Below are positions 1 through 11,418 of a DNA stretch of 64,000 bases, piece after piece. The position numbers and the translations under genes were made by a program. Origin of the DNA: Rutidosis leptorrhynchoides. Lineage: Eukaryota > Streptophyta > Magnoliopsida > Asterales > Asteraceae. Every line of letters starts with the position of its first letter. The stretch's first letter is position 1. The stretch is from assembly GCF_046630445.1 (NCBI RefSeq), contig NC_092336.1, forward strand, positions 205,687,001-205,751,000, given 5' to 3'. Under the pieces are notes generated by a model. The model saw only the letters and a list, made by a program, of their open reading frames with translations. It had not been told where the DNA came from and did not search any database.

Positions 1-120
1 ATTTTACGCAATGGGTTAAGAAATTATTTTGACTCAATATATCCGAATATTGGACTTTGTGATTTAGAAAAAGCGGCTAACATGTAACATAAAGAAGCAT
101 GTTATGCTTACGGATTAGTA

Positions 121-429
121 ATGTTCACTTCTCACCAAAGTGAGAACAAGAACATCGGCCTACAACTATTAAACAAAACGTTCCCACAAGTGACGGAGTC
201 GGTAATTGGGGTAAGAAATGAGGTTTTTAGATTGTTACGGGACTGTTGGACGTTACGTAACCCTCGTCCCTTTGACGACGTTACAACACGCTATCTTATC
301 AACGGCCATAACGGTTATGTTCCACAAGACCAAGGATGGGAAGTAGTCCTAGTAAAACCAGAATGCATGACTTGTTTCTGGACGTATGAATTACGTGTCT
401 TTATTGCCTTTGCTGAACGACTTGTGTAG
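121..429 (+). CDS. Unidentified leader ORF upstream of T1 gag
   Basis: This 102-residue ORF lies in the sense orientation between the (unseen) 5' LTR and gag. The same frame is open from base 1 except for one stop at 85-87, and the upstream translation looks protein-like, so the ORF may be the end of a longer coding stretch. Its composition is balanced, with ordinary Cys, Trp and charged residues rather than AT-rich filler. I do not recognise a family. It could be a captured host gene fragment, a leader ORF of this element family, or a chance frame. About 340 bp of AT-rich leader separates it from gag. Confidence 0.35.
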   Translation: MFTSHQSENKNIGLQLLNKTFPQVTESVIGVRNEVFRLLRDCWTLRNPRPFDDVTTRYLINGHNGYVPQDQGWEVVLVKPECMTCFWTYELRVFIAFAERLV

Positions 430-622
430 TAGCTAGAATTATCTTCACAACTATCTTGTATCAAAGTTATTGTGTGCTATATTTCATGCTTTATGTAAAA
501 TAAGCGGTATTGTAAGTTTGTAAAATATTGTATAAAAGTTTGAACGCGAAATATTATTATAATCAGTTTTTCATATAGAATTGTAGTAGTTGAATTGTAT
601 ATTAGCTACTAAGTATGAACTT

Positions 623-640
623 AACGGGTAGGTACTACCC
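623..640 (+). repeat. Leader copy of the LTR-adjacent motif, forming a hairpin
   Basis: AACGGGTAGGTAC (623-635) repeats the 13 bases that directly precede the 3' LTR at 5371-5383. Here it continues as CTACCC, so GGGTAG (626-631) and CTACCC (635-640) can pair around a 3-base loop. The T2 leader has the same arrangement at 21498-21515. Confidence 0.6.
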
Positions 641-773
641 GAATTTAAACTTATAAAACGCTAATATGAAGAAAAAGCTTTTATAAATGAGTTCATATTA
701 TGCTACGAAATACTATTAACTACTCTTAATATTCTGTATGATTAACTTGTTCCATTTGACTATTTTGAAGGAA

Positions 774-3700
774 ATGGCACCGACTACTCGACACACCGTG
801 AATATGAATGAAGAGGAATTCCGTACTTTTCTAGCTTCAAACATAGCCGCAGTACAGGCTGCGCTACATACCAACAATAACCTTAGATCTAGCAGTACAG
901 GAAATCGTGTAGGATGCACCTACAAAGAATTCACTGCCTGCAAACCTTTGGAATTTGATGGAACCGAAGGACCGATCGGATTGAAACGGTGGACCGAGAA
1001 GGTCGAATCGGTGTTTGCCATAAGTAAGTGTACTAAAGAGGACAAAGTAAAGTACGCTACGCATACCTTCACAGGTTCTACGTTAACATGGTGGAATACC
1101 TATCTAGAGCAAGTGGGACAAGACGATGCGTACGCACTACCGTGGTCAGCATTCAAGCACTTGATGAACGAGAAGTACCGTCCCAGAACCGAGGTCAATA
1201 AGCTCAAGACAGAACTTAGAGGGTTACGAACCCAAGGATTTGATATTACCAAGTACGAAAGACGATTCACAGAATTGTGCCTATTGTGTCCGGGAGCATT
1301 CGAAGATGAGGAAGAGAAGATCGACGCGTTTGTGAAAGGATTACCGGAAAGAATCCAAGAAGATATAAGTTCACACGAGCCCGCCTCCATACAACAGGCA
1401 TGTAGAATGGCTCACAAACTAGTGAACCAGATTGAAGAAAGAATTAAAGAACAGACTGCTGAAGAGGCCAATGTGAAGCAAGTCAAAAGAAAGTGGGAGG
1501 AAAACGGTGATAAGAATCACCAATACAACAACAACAGCAATTACAACAATAATCGCAACAATTATCCCAACAATCGCAACATCAACAAACGGCCCAACAA
1601 CAACAACAACAACAGCAACAACAACAACAACAGCAACTACAACAATCATCCCAACAACAATAATAACCGCAACAACAACAACAATCAGAAGCAGCTATGC
1701 CAAAGGTGTGAAAAGTATCACTCGGGGTTCTGCACCAAATTTTGCAACAAGTGTAAAAGAAATGGTCATAGCGCGGCGAAGTGTGAGGTCTACGGACCAG
1801 GGGTTAATAGAACGAAAGGAACAAATGGTGTCGGAATGAGTAATGGCGGAGCAAGTAGTGTCGGAGCAAGTTATGCCAATGTAGTTTGTTATAAATGTGG
1901 AAAACCGGGCCACATTATTAGAAATTGCCCGAACCAGGAGAACACGAATGGACAAGGCCGCGGAAGAGTTTTCAATATTAATGCGGCAGAGGCACAGGAA
2001 GACCCGGAGCTTGTTACGGGTACGTTTCTTATTGACAATAAATCTGCTTACGTTTTATTTGATTCGGGTGCGGATAGAAGCTATATGAGTAGAGATTTTT
2101 GTGCTAAATTAAGTTGTCCATTGACGCCTTTGGATAGTAAATTTTTACTCGAATTAGCAAATGGTAAATTAATTTCAGCAGATAATATATGTCGGAATCG
2201 AGAAATTAAACTGGTTAGCGAAACATTTAAGATTGATTTGATACCAGTAGAGTTAGGGAGTTTTGATGTGATAATCGGTATGGACTGGTTGAAAGAAGTG
2301 AAAGCAGAGATCGATTGTTACAAAAATACAATTCGCATTATACGAGAAAAAGGAAAACCCTTAATGGTGTACGGAGAAAAGGGCAACACGAAGCTACATC
2401 TTATTAGTAATTTGAAGGCACAAAAACTAATAAGAAAAGGTTGCTATGCTGTTCTAGCACACGTCGAAAAAGTACAAACTGAAGAAAAGAGCATCAATGA
2501 TGTTCCCATTGCAAAAGAATTTCCCGATGTATTTCCGAAAGAATTACCGGGATTACCCCCACATCGATCCGATGAATTTCAAATAGATCTTGTACCAGGA
2601 GCTGCACCAATAGCTCGTGCTCCTTACAGACTCGCACCCAGCGAGATGAAAGAACTGCAAAGCCAATTACAAGAAATTTTAGAGCGTGGTTTCATTCGAC
2701 CAAGCACATCACCGTGGGGAGCTCCTGTTTTGTTTGTCAAGAAGAAAGATGGTACATTCAGGTTGTGTATCGACTACCGAGAGTTGAACAAACTTACCAT
2801 CAAGAACCGCTACCCACTACCGAGAATCGATGACTTATTTGATCAATTACAAGGCTCGTCTGTTTATTCAAAGATTGACTTACGTTCTGGGTATCATCAA
2901 ATGCGGGTAAATGAAGATGATATTCCAAAGACTGCTTTCAGAACACGTTACGGTCATTACGAGTTTATGGTCATGCCATTTGGTTTAACTAATGCACCAG
3001 CTGTGTTCATGGACCTTATGAACCGAGTGTGTGGAAAATACCTTGACAAGTTTGTCATTGTTTTCATTGATGACATACTTATTTACTCAAAGAATGACCA
3101 AGAACACGGTGAACATTTGAGAAAGGTGTTAGAAGTATTGAGGAAGGAAGAATTGTACGCTAAATTTTCAAAGTGTGCATTTTGGTTGGAAGAAGTTCAA
3201 TTCCTCGGTCACATAGTGAACAAAAAAGGTATTAAGGTGGATCCGGCAAAGATAGAAACTGTTGAAAAGTGGGAAACCCCGAAAACTCCGAAACACATAC
3301 GCCAGTTTTTAGGACTAGCTGGTTACTACAGAAGGTTCATCTAAGACTTTTCCAGAATAGCAAAACCCTTGACTGCATTAACGCATAAAGGGAAGAAATT
3401 TGAATGGAAGGATGAACAAGAGAAAGCGTTTCAGTTATTGAAGAAAAAGCTAACTACGGCACCTATATTGTCATTGCCTGAAGGGAATGATGATTTTGTG
3501 ATTTATTGTGACGCATCAAAGCAAGGTCTCGGTTGTGTATTAATGCAACGAACGAAGGTGATTGCTTATGCGTCTAGACAATTAAAGATTCACGAGCAAA
3601 ATTATACGATGCATGATTTGGAATTAGGCGCGGTTGTTTTTGCATTAAAGACTTGGAGGCACTACTTATATGGGGTCAAAAGTATTATATATACCGACCA

Positions 3701-5348
3701 CAAAAGTCTTCAACACATATTTAATCAGAAACAACTGAATATGAGGCAGCGTAGGTGGATTGAATTGTTGAATGATTACGACTTTGAGATTCGTTACCAC
3801 CCGGGAAAGGCAAATGTGGTAGCCGATGCCTTGAGCAGGAAGGACAGAGAACCCATTCGAGTAAAATCTATGAATATAATGATTCATAATAACCTTACTA
3901 CTCAAATAAAGGAGGCGCAACAAGGAGTTTTAAAAGAGGGAAATTTAAAGGATGAAATACCCAAGGGATCGGAGAAGCATCTTAATATTCGGGAAGACGG
4001 AACCCGGTATAGGGCTGAAAGGATTTGGGTACCAAAATTTGGAGATATGAGAGAAATGGTACTTAGAGAAGCTCATAAAACCAGATACTCAATACATCCT
4101 GGAACGGGAAAGATGTACAAGGATCTCAAGAAACATTTTTGGTGGCCGGGTATGAAAGCCGATGTTGCTAAATATGTAGGAGAATGTTTGACGTGTTCTA
4201 AGGTCAAAGCTGAGCATCAGAAACCATCAGGTCTACTTCAACAACCCGAAATCCCGGAATGGAAATGGGAAAACATTACCATGGATTTCATCACTAAATT
4301 GCCAAGGACTGCAAGTGGTTTTGATACTATTTGGGTAATAGTTGATCGTCTCACCAAATCAGCACACTTCCTGCCAATAAGAGAAGATGACAAGATGGAG
4401 AAGTTAGCACAACTGTATTTGAAGGAAGTCGTCTCCAGACATGGAATACCAATCTCTATTATCTCTGATAGGGATGGTAGATTTATTTCAAGATTCTGGC
4501 AGACATTACAGCAAGCATTAGGAACTCGTCTAGACATGAGTACTGCCTATCATCCACAAACTGATGGGCAGAGCGAAAGGACGATACAAACGCTTGAAGA
4601 CATGCTACGAGCATGTGTTATTGATTTCGGAAACAGTTGGGATCGACATCTACCGTTAGCAGAATTTTCCTACAACAACAGCTACCATTCAAGCATTGAG
4701 ATGGCGCCGTTTGAAGCACTTTATGGTAGAAAGTGCAGGTCTCCGATTTGTTGGAGTGAAGTGGGGGATAGACAGATTACGGGTCCGGAGATTATACAAG
4801 AAACTACCGAGAAGATCATCCAAATTCAACAACGGTTGAAAACTGCTCAAAGTCGACAAAAGAGCTACGCTGACATTAAAAGAAAAGATATAGAATTTGA
4901 AATTGGAGAGATGGTCATGCTTAAAGTTGCACCTTGGAAAGGCGTTGTTCGATTTGGTAAACAAGGGAAATTAAATCCAAGGTATATTGGACCATTCAAG
5001 ATTATTGATCGTGTCGGACCAGTAGCTTACCGACTTGAGTTACCTCAACAACTCGCGGCTGTACATAACACTTTCCACGTATCGAATTTGAAGAAATGTT
5101 TTGCTAAAGAAGATCTCACTATTCCGTTAGATGAAATCCAAATCAACGAAAAACTTCAATTCATCGAAGAACCCGTCGAAATAATGGATCGTGAGGTTAA
5201 AAGACTTAAGAAAAACAAGATACCAATTGTTAAGGTTCGATGGAATGCTCGTAGAGGACCCGAGTTCACCTGGGAGCGTGAAGATCAGATGAAGAAGAAA
5301 TACCCGCATCTATTTCTAGAAGATTCGTCAACACCTTCAACTGTTTAA
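774..5348 (+). pseudogene. T1 gag-pol polyprotein with one in-frame stop
   Basis: One reading frame codes for the capsid/nucleocapsid and replication enzymes of T1. I start it at the ATG at 774 (MAPTTRH); an upstream in-frame ATG at 738 is less gag-like. Approximate residues from 774: gag domain 60-230; Asn-rich stretch 250-305; Cys-rich knuckles, including a CX2CX4HX4C motif near 373; protease DSGA near 429; RT with FIDD near 764; RNase H with DAS near 912; integrase zinc domain near 1105-1146 and DDE core from about 1170 (SDRDG near 1232); chromodomain-like tail near 1480-1516. A TAA at 3342-3344 interrupts the frame just after the RT. The frame resumes without a shift and ends at 5346-5348. 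The full frame would be about 1,524 residues, normal for the group. The single stop suggests recent loss. Confidence 0.92.
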
Positions 5349-5350
5349 AA

Positions 5351-5383
5351 TTTCGGAACGAAATTTATTTAACGGGTAGGTAC
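5351..5383 (+). promoter_or_regulatory. Polypurine-type tract and LTR-adjacent motif of T1
   Basis: The stretch between the pol stop and the LTR ends in AACGGGTAGGTAC, directly before the LTR start TGTAGTGACCC. T2 has the same arrangement at 42649-42680. This position is where plus-strand DNA synthesis is primed in LTR elements; the exact primer is inferred. Confidence 0.6.
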
Positions 5384-8300
5384 TGTAGTGACCCGAACTT
5401 TTCCATGTTTATATATATTAATTGAGATTGATATTTACATGATTAAATGTTTCCAACATGTTCAGCAATCAAACTTGTTAAGACTTGATTAATTGAAATA
5501 TGTTTCATATAGACACTTGACCACCCAAGTTGACCGGCGATTCACGAACGTTAAAACTTGTAAAAACGACATGACGATATATATATATATATGGATATAC
5601 ATATGGTTAACATGAGATTATGATAAGTAAGTATCTCCATAAGTATATTAACAATGAGTTATATACATATAAACAAGACTACTAACTTAAGGATTTCGAA
5701 ACGAGACATATATGTAACGATTATCGTTGTAACGACATTTAAATGTATATATATCATATTAAGATATATTAATATATCATAATATCATGATAATATAATA
5801 ATTTAACATCTCATTAGATATAATAAACAATGGGTTAACAACATTAATTGAGATCGTTAACTTAAAGGTTTCAAAACAACACTTACATGTAACGACTAAC
5901 GATGACTTAACGACTCAGTTAAAATGTATATACATGTAGTGTATTTAGATGTATTAAAATACTTTTGGAAGACTTCAAGACATATATCAAAACACTCATA
6001 CTTAACGAAAATGGTTACAGTTACTTTCCCATTCTTTTCTTTCATCAAGAATTCTAGTCGTATTCTTACCCGTATTATACACAGCTTTAAAACGTACTTA
6101 CTATGGGTATATACCAATAGGAACTAGCATGGGATTCCACTCTTGATTATGTCATGTATGACTAATCAATTTTAACTTCTACCATGAGCTAGTCAACTAA
6201 CTAGAACTCCTTTTAACCCCACTCACCACTCACCAATTACCACTCATCATTCACTCCATTTCACTTCCAATTCTCTTTCTAATTCTCTTTCAACACACAC
6301 ACACTATTATGAACGTATTTTTCCAGTAGTTAATCATCATCTTCATTAAAAAATCACTTCAAGAATCAAGCTATAATCATCATAGGAAGAAGACTTCAAG
6401 AACAGTTCAAAAATCCCTTCAAGTTTACTAATTTACTTCCAAGCTTTCTAATCCATTCTAAGTAATCATCTAAGATCAAGAAACCTTTGTTATATATAGT
6501 AGGTTATCTTTCTTATTCAGGGTAATATTCATATTCAAACTTTGATTCAATTTCTATAACTATAAACTATCTTAATTCGAGTAAAAATCTTACTTGAACT
6601 TGTTTTTGTGTCATGATCCTACTTCAAGAACTTTCAAGCCATCCAAGATCCTTTGAAGCTAGATCATTTCTTGTCACTTCCAGTAGGTTTACCTACTAAA
6701 CTTGAGGTAGTAATGATGTTCATAACATCATTCGATTCATATATATAAAACTATCTTATTCGAAGGTTTAAACTCGTAATCACTAGAACATAGTTTAGTT
6801 AATTCTAAACTTGTTCGCAAACAAAAGTTAATCCTTCTAACTTGACTTTTAAAATTAACTAAACACATGTTCTATATCTATATGATATGCTAACTTAATG
6901 ATTTAAAACCTGGAAACACGAAAAACACCGTAAAACCGGATTTACGCCGTCGTAGTAACACCGCGGGCTGTTTTGGGTTAGTTAATTAAAAACTATGATA
7001 AACTTTGATTTAAAAGTTGTTATTCTGAGAAAATGATTTTTATTATGAACATGAAACTATATCCAAAAATTATGGTTAAACTCAAAGTGGAAGTATGTTT
7101 TCTAAAATGGTCATCTAGACGTCGTTCTTTCGACTGAAATGACTACCTTTACAAAAATGACTTGTAACTTATTTTCCCGACTATAAACCTATACTTTTTC
7201 TATTTAGATTCATAAAATAGAGTTCAATATGAAACCATAGCAATTTGATTCACTCAAAACGGATTTAAAATGAAGAAGTTATGGGTAAAACAAGATTGGA
7301 TAATTTTTCTCATTTTAGCTACGTGAAAATTGGTAACAAATCTATTCCAACCATAACTTAATCAACTTGTATTGTACATTATGTAATCTTGAGATACCAT
7401 AGACACGTATACAATGTTTCGACCTATCATGTCGACACATCTATATATATTTCGGAACAACCATAGACACTCTATATGTGAATGTTGGAGTTAGCTATAC
7501 AGGGTTGAGGTTGACTCCAAAGTATATATAGTTTGAGTTGTGATCAATACTGAGATACGTATACACTGGGTCGTGGATTGATTCAAGATAATATTTATCG
7601 ATTTATTTCTGTACATCTAACTGTGGACAACTAGTTGTAGGTTACTAACGAGGACAGCTGACTTAATAAACTTAAAACATCAAAATATATTAAAAGTGTT
7701 GTAAATATATTTTGAACATACTTTAATATACATGTATATATTGTTATAGGTTCGTGTATCAATAGTGGCCAAGTCTTACTTCTCGACGAAGTAAAAATCT
7801 GTGAAAGTGAGTTATAGTCCCACTTTTAAAATCTAATATTTTTGGGATGAGAATACATGCAGGTTTTATAAATGATTTACAAAATAGACACAAGTACGTG
7901 AAACTACATTATATGGTTAAATTATCGAAATCGAATATGCCCCTTTTTATTAAGTCTGGTAATCTAAGAATTAGGGAACAGACACCCTAATTGACGCGAA
8001 TCCTAAAGATAGATCTATTGGGCCTAACAAACCCCATCCAAAGTACCGGATGCTTTAGTACTTCGAAATTTATATCATATCCGAAGGGTGTCCCGGAATG
8101 ATGGGGATATTCTTATATATATGCATCTTGTTAATGTCGGTTACCAGGTGTTCACCATATGAATGATTTTTATCTCTATGTATGGGATGTGTATTGAAAT
8201 ATGAAATCTTGTGGTCTATTGTTACGATTTGATATATATAGGTTAAACCTATAACTCACCAACATTTTTGTTGACGTTTAAAGCATGTTTATTCTTAGGT

Positions 8301-8642
8301 GAATATTAAGAGCTTCCGCTGTTGCATACTAAAATAAGGACAAGATTTGGAGTCCATGTTTGTATGATATTGTGTAAAAACTGCATTCAAGAAACTGATT
8401 TCGATGTAACATATTTGTATTGTAAACCATTATGTAATGGTCGTGTGTAAACAGGATATTTTAGACTATCATTATTTGATAATCTACGTAAAGCTTTTTA
8501 AACCTTCATTTATAAAATAAAGGTTATGGTTTGTTTTAAAAATGAATGTAGTCTTTGAAAAACGTCTCATATAGTGGTCAAAACCTCGCAACGAAATCAA
8601 TTAATATGGAACGTTTTTAATCAATAAGAACGGGACATTTCA
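5384..8642 (+). repeat. 3' LTR of T1 (3,259 bp)
   Basis: It starts TGTAGTGACCC after the LTR-adjacent motif and ends AACGGGACATTTCA, matching the style of the T2 LTR end (AACGGGTCCTTTCA at 46559-46572). No coding sequence is credible inside. A short TA run lies at 5578-5592. Near 7380-7600 there are imperfect repeats sharing a GATAC/GTATACA core. One pairs TTGGAGT (7485-7491) with ACTCCAA (7514-7520), a weaker version of the hairpin arrays in the other Tekay-like LTRs. A splice-acceptor-like TTTATTCTTAG occurs near 8290 and has a counterpart in the T2 LTR near 46257. Confidence 0.85.
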
Positions 8643-9222
8643 GTCATCCTATACATCCTACAGCCAAGTAAAAATCTAAGAAAATTCCTATCGCCTAACC
8701 TAACTACATCCGTATTAAGTGATATAGTACTCATAATCTCAACACACCATTCCTTATATACAGGCCTACAAATGGTGAATAAACGTTCCTAATCGGGAAA
8801 AGAAGAGTTCTCATACCTTTGGATCAGATGTTGCCTAACTGAGTTAGCTAGTTGGACCCTTTACAAAGGCTCCCAATTGATTACCCTCGGTACTTCTACA
8901 TTTTTCGTTACCAGTTTAAATTTGTTACTTTGGTACGTCGGGTAATCTCTCCAGCTTTGATCAAATCTCAAATTGGGATGCAACAGCTCTTCATGAATCG
9001 TTGGGTGTTCTATTATTGGATGAATCAAAAATTATACGTAGTCATTAACATATTCTTGTTTCGGATCATAATATGTTATGTGTTGATCATTATGATATTG
9101 TTGTTCTTATTGTTGTTCCTGTTCAGGTTCTGGTTCATATTGTGGCTCATATTGCATTTCTGGCCGTGGTTCGTTTTCAGGTTGTCTGGATGATAATGCA
9201 CCGCCAGATTCGGTATATTTTT
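8643..9222 (-). pseudogene. A1 env-like ORF remnant, truncated by T1
   Basis: This aligns on the - strand with the N-terminal part of the A2 env-like ORF (27142-27704) but is decayed: the Glu/Gln-rich stretch is altered by T-rich changes and the frame is broken. The splice-acceptor-like GCAG that opens the ORF in A2 is GCAA here (about 9221-9224). The remainder is separated by the T1 insertion at 8643. ORFs on the + strand of this stretch are shadows. Confidence 0.7.
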
Positions 9223-10828
9223 GCAAAACACATTAAACACAAAATTTGTGCATCCAAATATGCATTAGTGTTAGCAAAATAACAACTTGAAACAATTACA
9301 ATGACATGTTTAATCCATATTAAACTCATGCTCATTTTCATATTTTTATCAATTCTACACTTTTTCAAATAAGCATATATGAAAATGTTTACAAAGTTCA
9401 TAAGTATTCAACTCAAATAACATGTCAAAATAATCATTACTAGCAATTAAACAAGTTTCAAATGGCATTTATATCAAATTAATCAAGTTCATGAATTTTA
9501 GACTTGAAAAGTCCACTTTAATTCTCAAAAATCATGTTTAGGATCAAAGTTTGGATCATTTTGCTACCTAGACATGTTACAATACTTAATTTAGCAATAA
9601 TTCATGACAAAATTCGGCAATTATCTGTTTATATCAAAAAGCCCCAAATTGCTCAAGAACACAAACCCTAGATTTCTAAAAATTTTGAAGTTTTTGGCTT
9701 CAAATCATGACAAATAGCATCAATCTAGGTTATACATACATAATATACTAACAATTTAACTCTAATTACACTAGAAATTAACAAAATTAAATTAGGTAAA
9801 AATTAGCTCCAGAACACTAAAACTGAAAATTTTAAGAGTTTAGGGGTGAAATTTTACCTTTTTGCTTCCCCATGTGAAGAAAGGCATGATTATAGCTAAT
9901 TGTAGAACGAAATTTGGTTGAATTTGGTGAAAAATTGATGATTTTAGGGGTGAATTGGGAGAGTTTTCGGATATGTGTGTGTGTGTTGAAGCGTGAGGAC
10001 AGAAGCAGTCGACTGCTTTTCTAATCTACCCAGTTTTGTAGCTCCATGCGATTGCATGGTTTGGAAGGGTAAACCCCATGCGATCGCAAGGGGGTCCCTT
10101 TTTTTTTGGCATACTTTAATTCAATAAGATTAAAATTAATGATAATAAAATTTCTCGTCCCGCTCTCGGGTAAAGCAATTTCGGTTCAATGACCTAGTCT
10201 TCAACTCAAGACGAATTTTTAAATATCAAATTTTTAACTTAATGAAATAAAGTAAATTTTTATTTTTAAATTCACACCAAATTTAAATTTAAAATGCATA
10301 AAATTAAAAATTCATATAAATATCATTAATATTTTTATACATTAATTTTACAAACTTATATTAAAAATATTAATTTTTAAAATATTTAAAAACTTAAATA
10401 TATTGATTTTAAAAATTTACATTAATAATTTAATATTTATATATTAAGTTTAAAAACAAGGTAAAAATTAAAATTAAAAATCTTTTAGGTCTTTTATCCC
10501 ACTTTGATCAATCAAATATTATCAAAAATATTCGCCCCTCTTTTGGGTAAAGTAATTTCGGCTATATTACCTAGTTTTACTCCTAACGAATTTCTGAAAT
10601 ATTTTGGATTGATTGATTAAAGATATTTATACCTTAAGAATAAACGGTAAATTTCGCAGTGATGTAATAAATTTTTGTATGATATCAATAATTTCTGTTT
10701 CGCATACCTAATTTTATTGAATATCAATTTAATACTTTATAGCGAACGATTCAGCGTTTATTATCAAAAGGTTAAAAGTAATAAAATAAAAATAAAAACT
10801 GTACATACTTACCTGTGAGATAGAATTC
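9223..10828 (-). other. A1 non-coding stretch between the env-like ORF and the small ORF
   Basis: AT-rich sequence without a credible gene, matching A2 27706-29523. It contains one pair of 16-bp palindromes (10044 and 10076) and, at 10812 on the - strand, a consensus splice donor (CAG then GTAAGT). It probably corresponds to the intron that would join the pol-proximal transcript to the env-like ORF. Confidence 0.55.
10044..10091. promoter_or_regulatory. Palindrome pair 1 (A1, upstream of env-like ORF)
   Basis: CCATGCGATTGCATGG at 10044-10059 and CCATGCGATCGCAAGG at 10076-10091: two near-perfect 16-bp palindromes with starts exactly 32 bp apart. The 16 bp between them is not shared with other pairs. 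Confidence 0.75.
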
Positions 10829-11245
10829 TCAGAGACCTGCTTTAGCCGACTCATAGGAGAGTCGTGTGATTTGTTTTTCCATAGCTACATAAGCGTAACC
10901 TTGATTCTTCAATAACTTTTCTTCTAAACATATGAACGGTCCTTCTCTGCATAGAGTAACAAATTCGATATTTGAATATGTTTGATTATTCGAACATTTA
11001 CCTTCCTGTGACCATTTTCCGCATTTATGACATCTTTCAAGGGGTCGTGCTCTTCTTTTTGTTGCGGATTTTGATTTTTCTTTACCAAAATGTATCTTAT
11101 GATGATCTTTCCTGAGTTCTTTCCTTACTTCGTCCTTTTTTCCTCTTATGAATGATATCAGTTCACTATGGAGGATGTTATTATTACGTTTAGTAATCAT
11201 AGCGTGTAGTAGTAGACCATGGTTCAGATCAAAGGAATTCTTCAT
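10829..11245 (-). CDS. Small Cys-bearing ORF downstream of pol (A1 copy, open)
   Basis: A 138-residue ORF starting MKNSFDLNHG, on the same strand as gag-pol and about 170 bp downstream of the pol stop. The N-terminal half is basic. Near residues 91-103 it has CHKCGKWSQEGKC, a CX2CX8C pattern like part of a zinc knuckle, and two more cysteines (LCREGPFIC) follow about 30 residues later. A2 carries the same ORF with a stop, so it is a shared part of the family and not random. It is not a standard gag-pol domain and I do not know its function; a nucleic-acid-binding accessory protein is a guess. A consensus splice donor lies 16 bases beyond its stop. Confidence 0.55.
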   Translation of the reverse strand: MKNSFDLNHGLLLHAMITKRNNNILHSELISFIRGKKDEVRKELRKDHHKIHFGKEKSKSATKRRARPLERCHKCGKWSQEGKCSNNQTYSNIEFVTLCREGPFICLEEKLLKNQGYAYVAMEKQITRLSYESAKAGL

Positions 11246-11409
11246 CTCGTAAAACCTAAAAAAATAAAAATTCAGAATGGAGGGAGAAGACTAGTTCTTT
11301 AGGGTCTGCTAGGGAAAGACCATTCGGATTCCATTCTCGAGAACTACAAGAAAACAGAAAATCTAACTCTAACAGAAATATATATTATCCTTAAAAAGAC
11401 TTGATTCTC

Positions 11410-11418
11410 CCCACACTT
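11410..11418 (-). promoter_or_regulatory. Internal polypurine motif at the end of A1 pol
   Basis: AAGTGTGGG on the - strand, overlapping the pol stop. The same motif stands next to the 3' LTR in A2 (24061-24069), at the end of A2 pol (30105-30113) and at two more sites in A2. Confidence 0.45.

Larger units (their letters stand above)
1..8642 (+). mobile_element. T1: Tekay-like Ty3/gypsy LTR retrotransposon (5' end outside window)
   Basis: The order is leader, gag, protease, RT, RNase H, integrase with a chromodomain-like tail, polypurine-rich stretch, then a long 3' LTR. This is the order of chromovirus-type Ty3/gypsy elements, and the long LTR and C-terminal tail fit the Tekay group (inference from memory). 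The window opens inside the leader, so the 5' LTR and PBS are not seen. The element ends at the CA at 8641-8642. The next bases (8643 onward) align with the interior of the Athila-like env ORF seen at 27142 on the same strand, so T1 is inserted in element A1. Its flanking duplication would be GTCAT (8643-8647), with the partner outside the window. With one stop codon in gag-pol it looks the youngest element here. Confidence 0.9.

Noticed and set aside
1419-1649. Val/Ile-rich - strand ORF and Thr-rich + ORF over T1 gag
   Set aside because: They are other-frame readings of the Asn-codon-rich stretch in gag.
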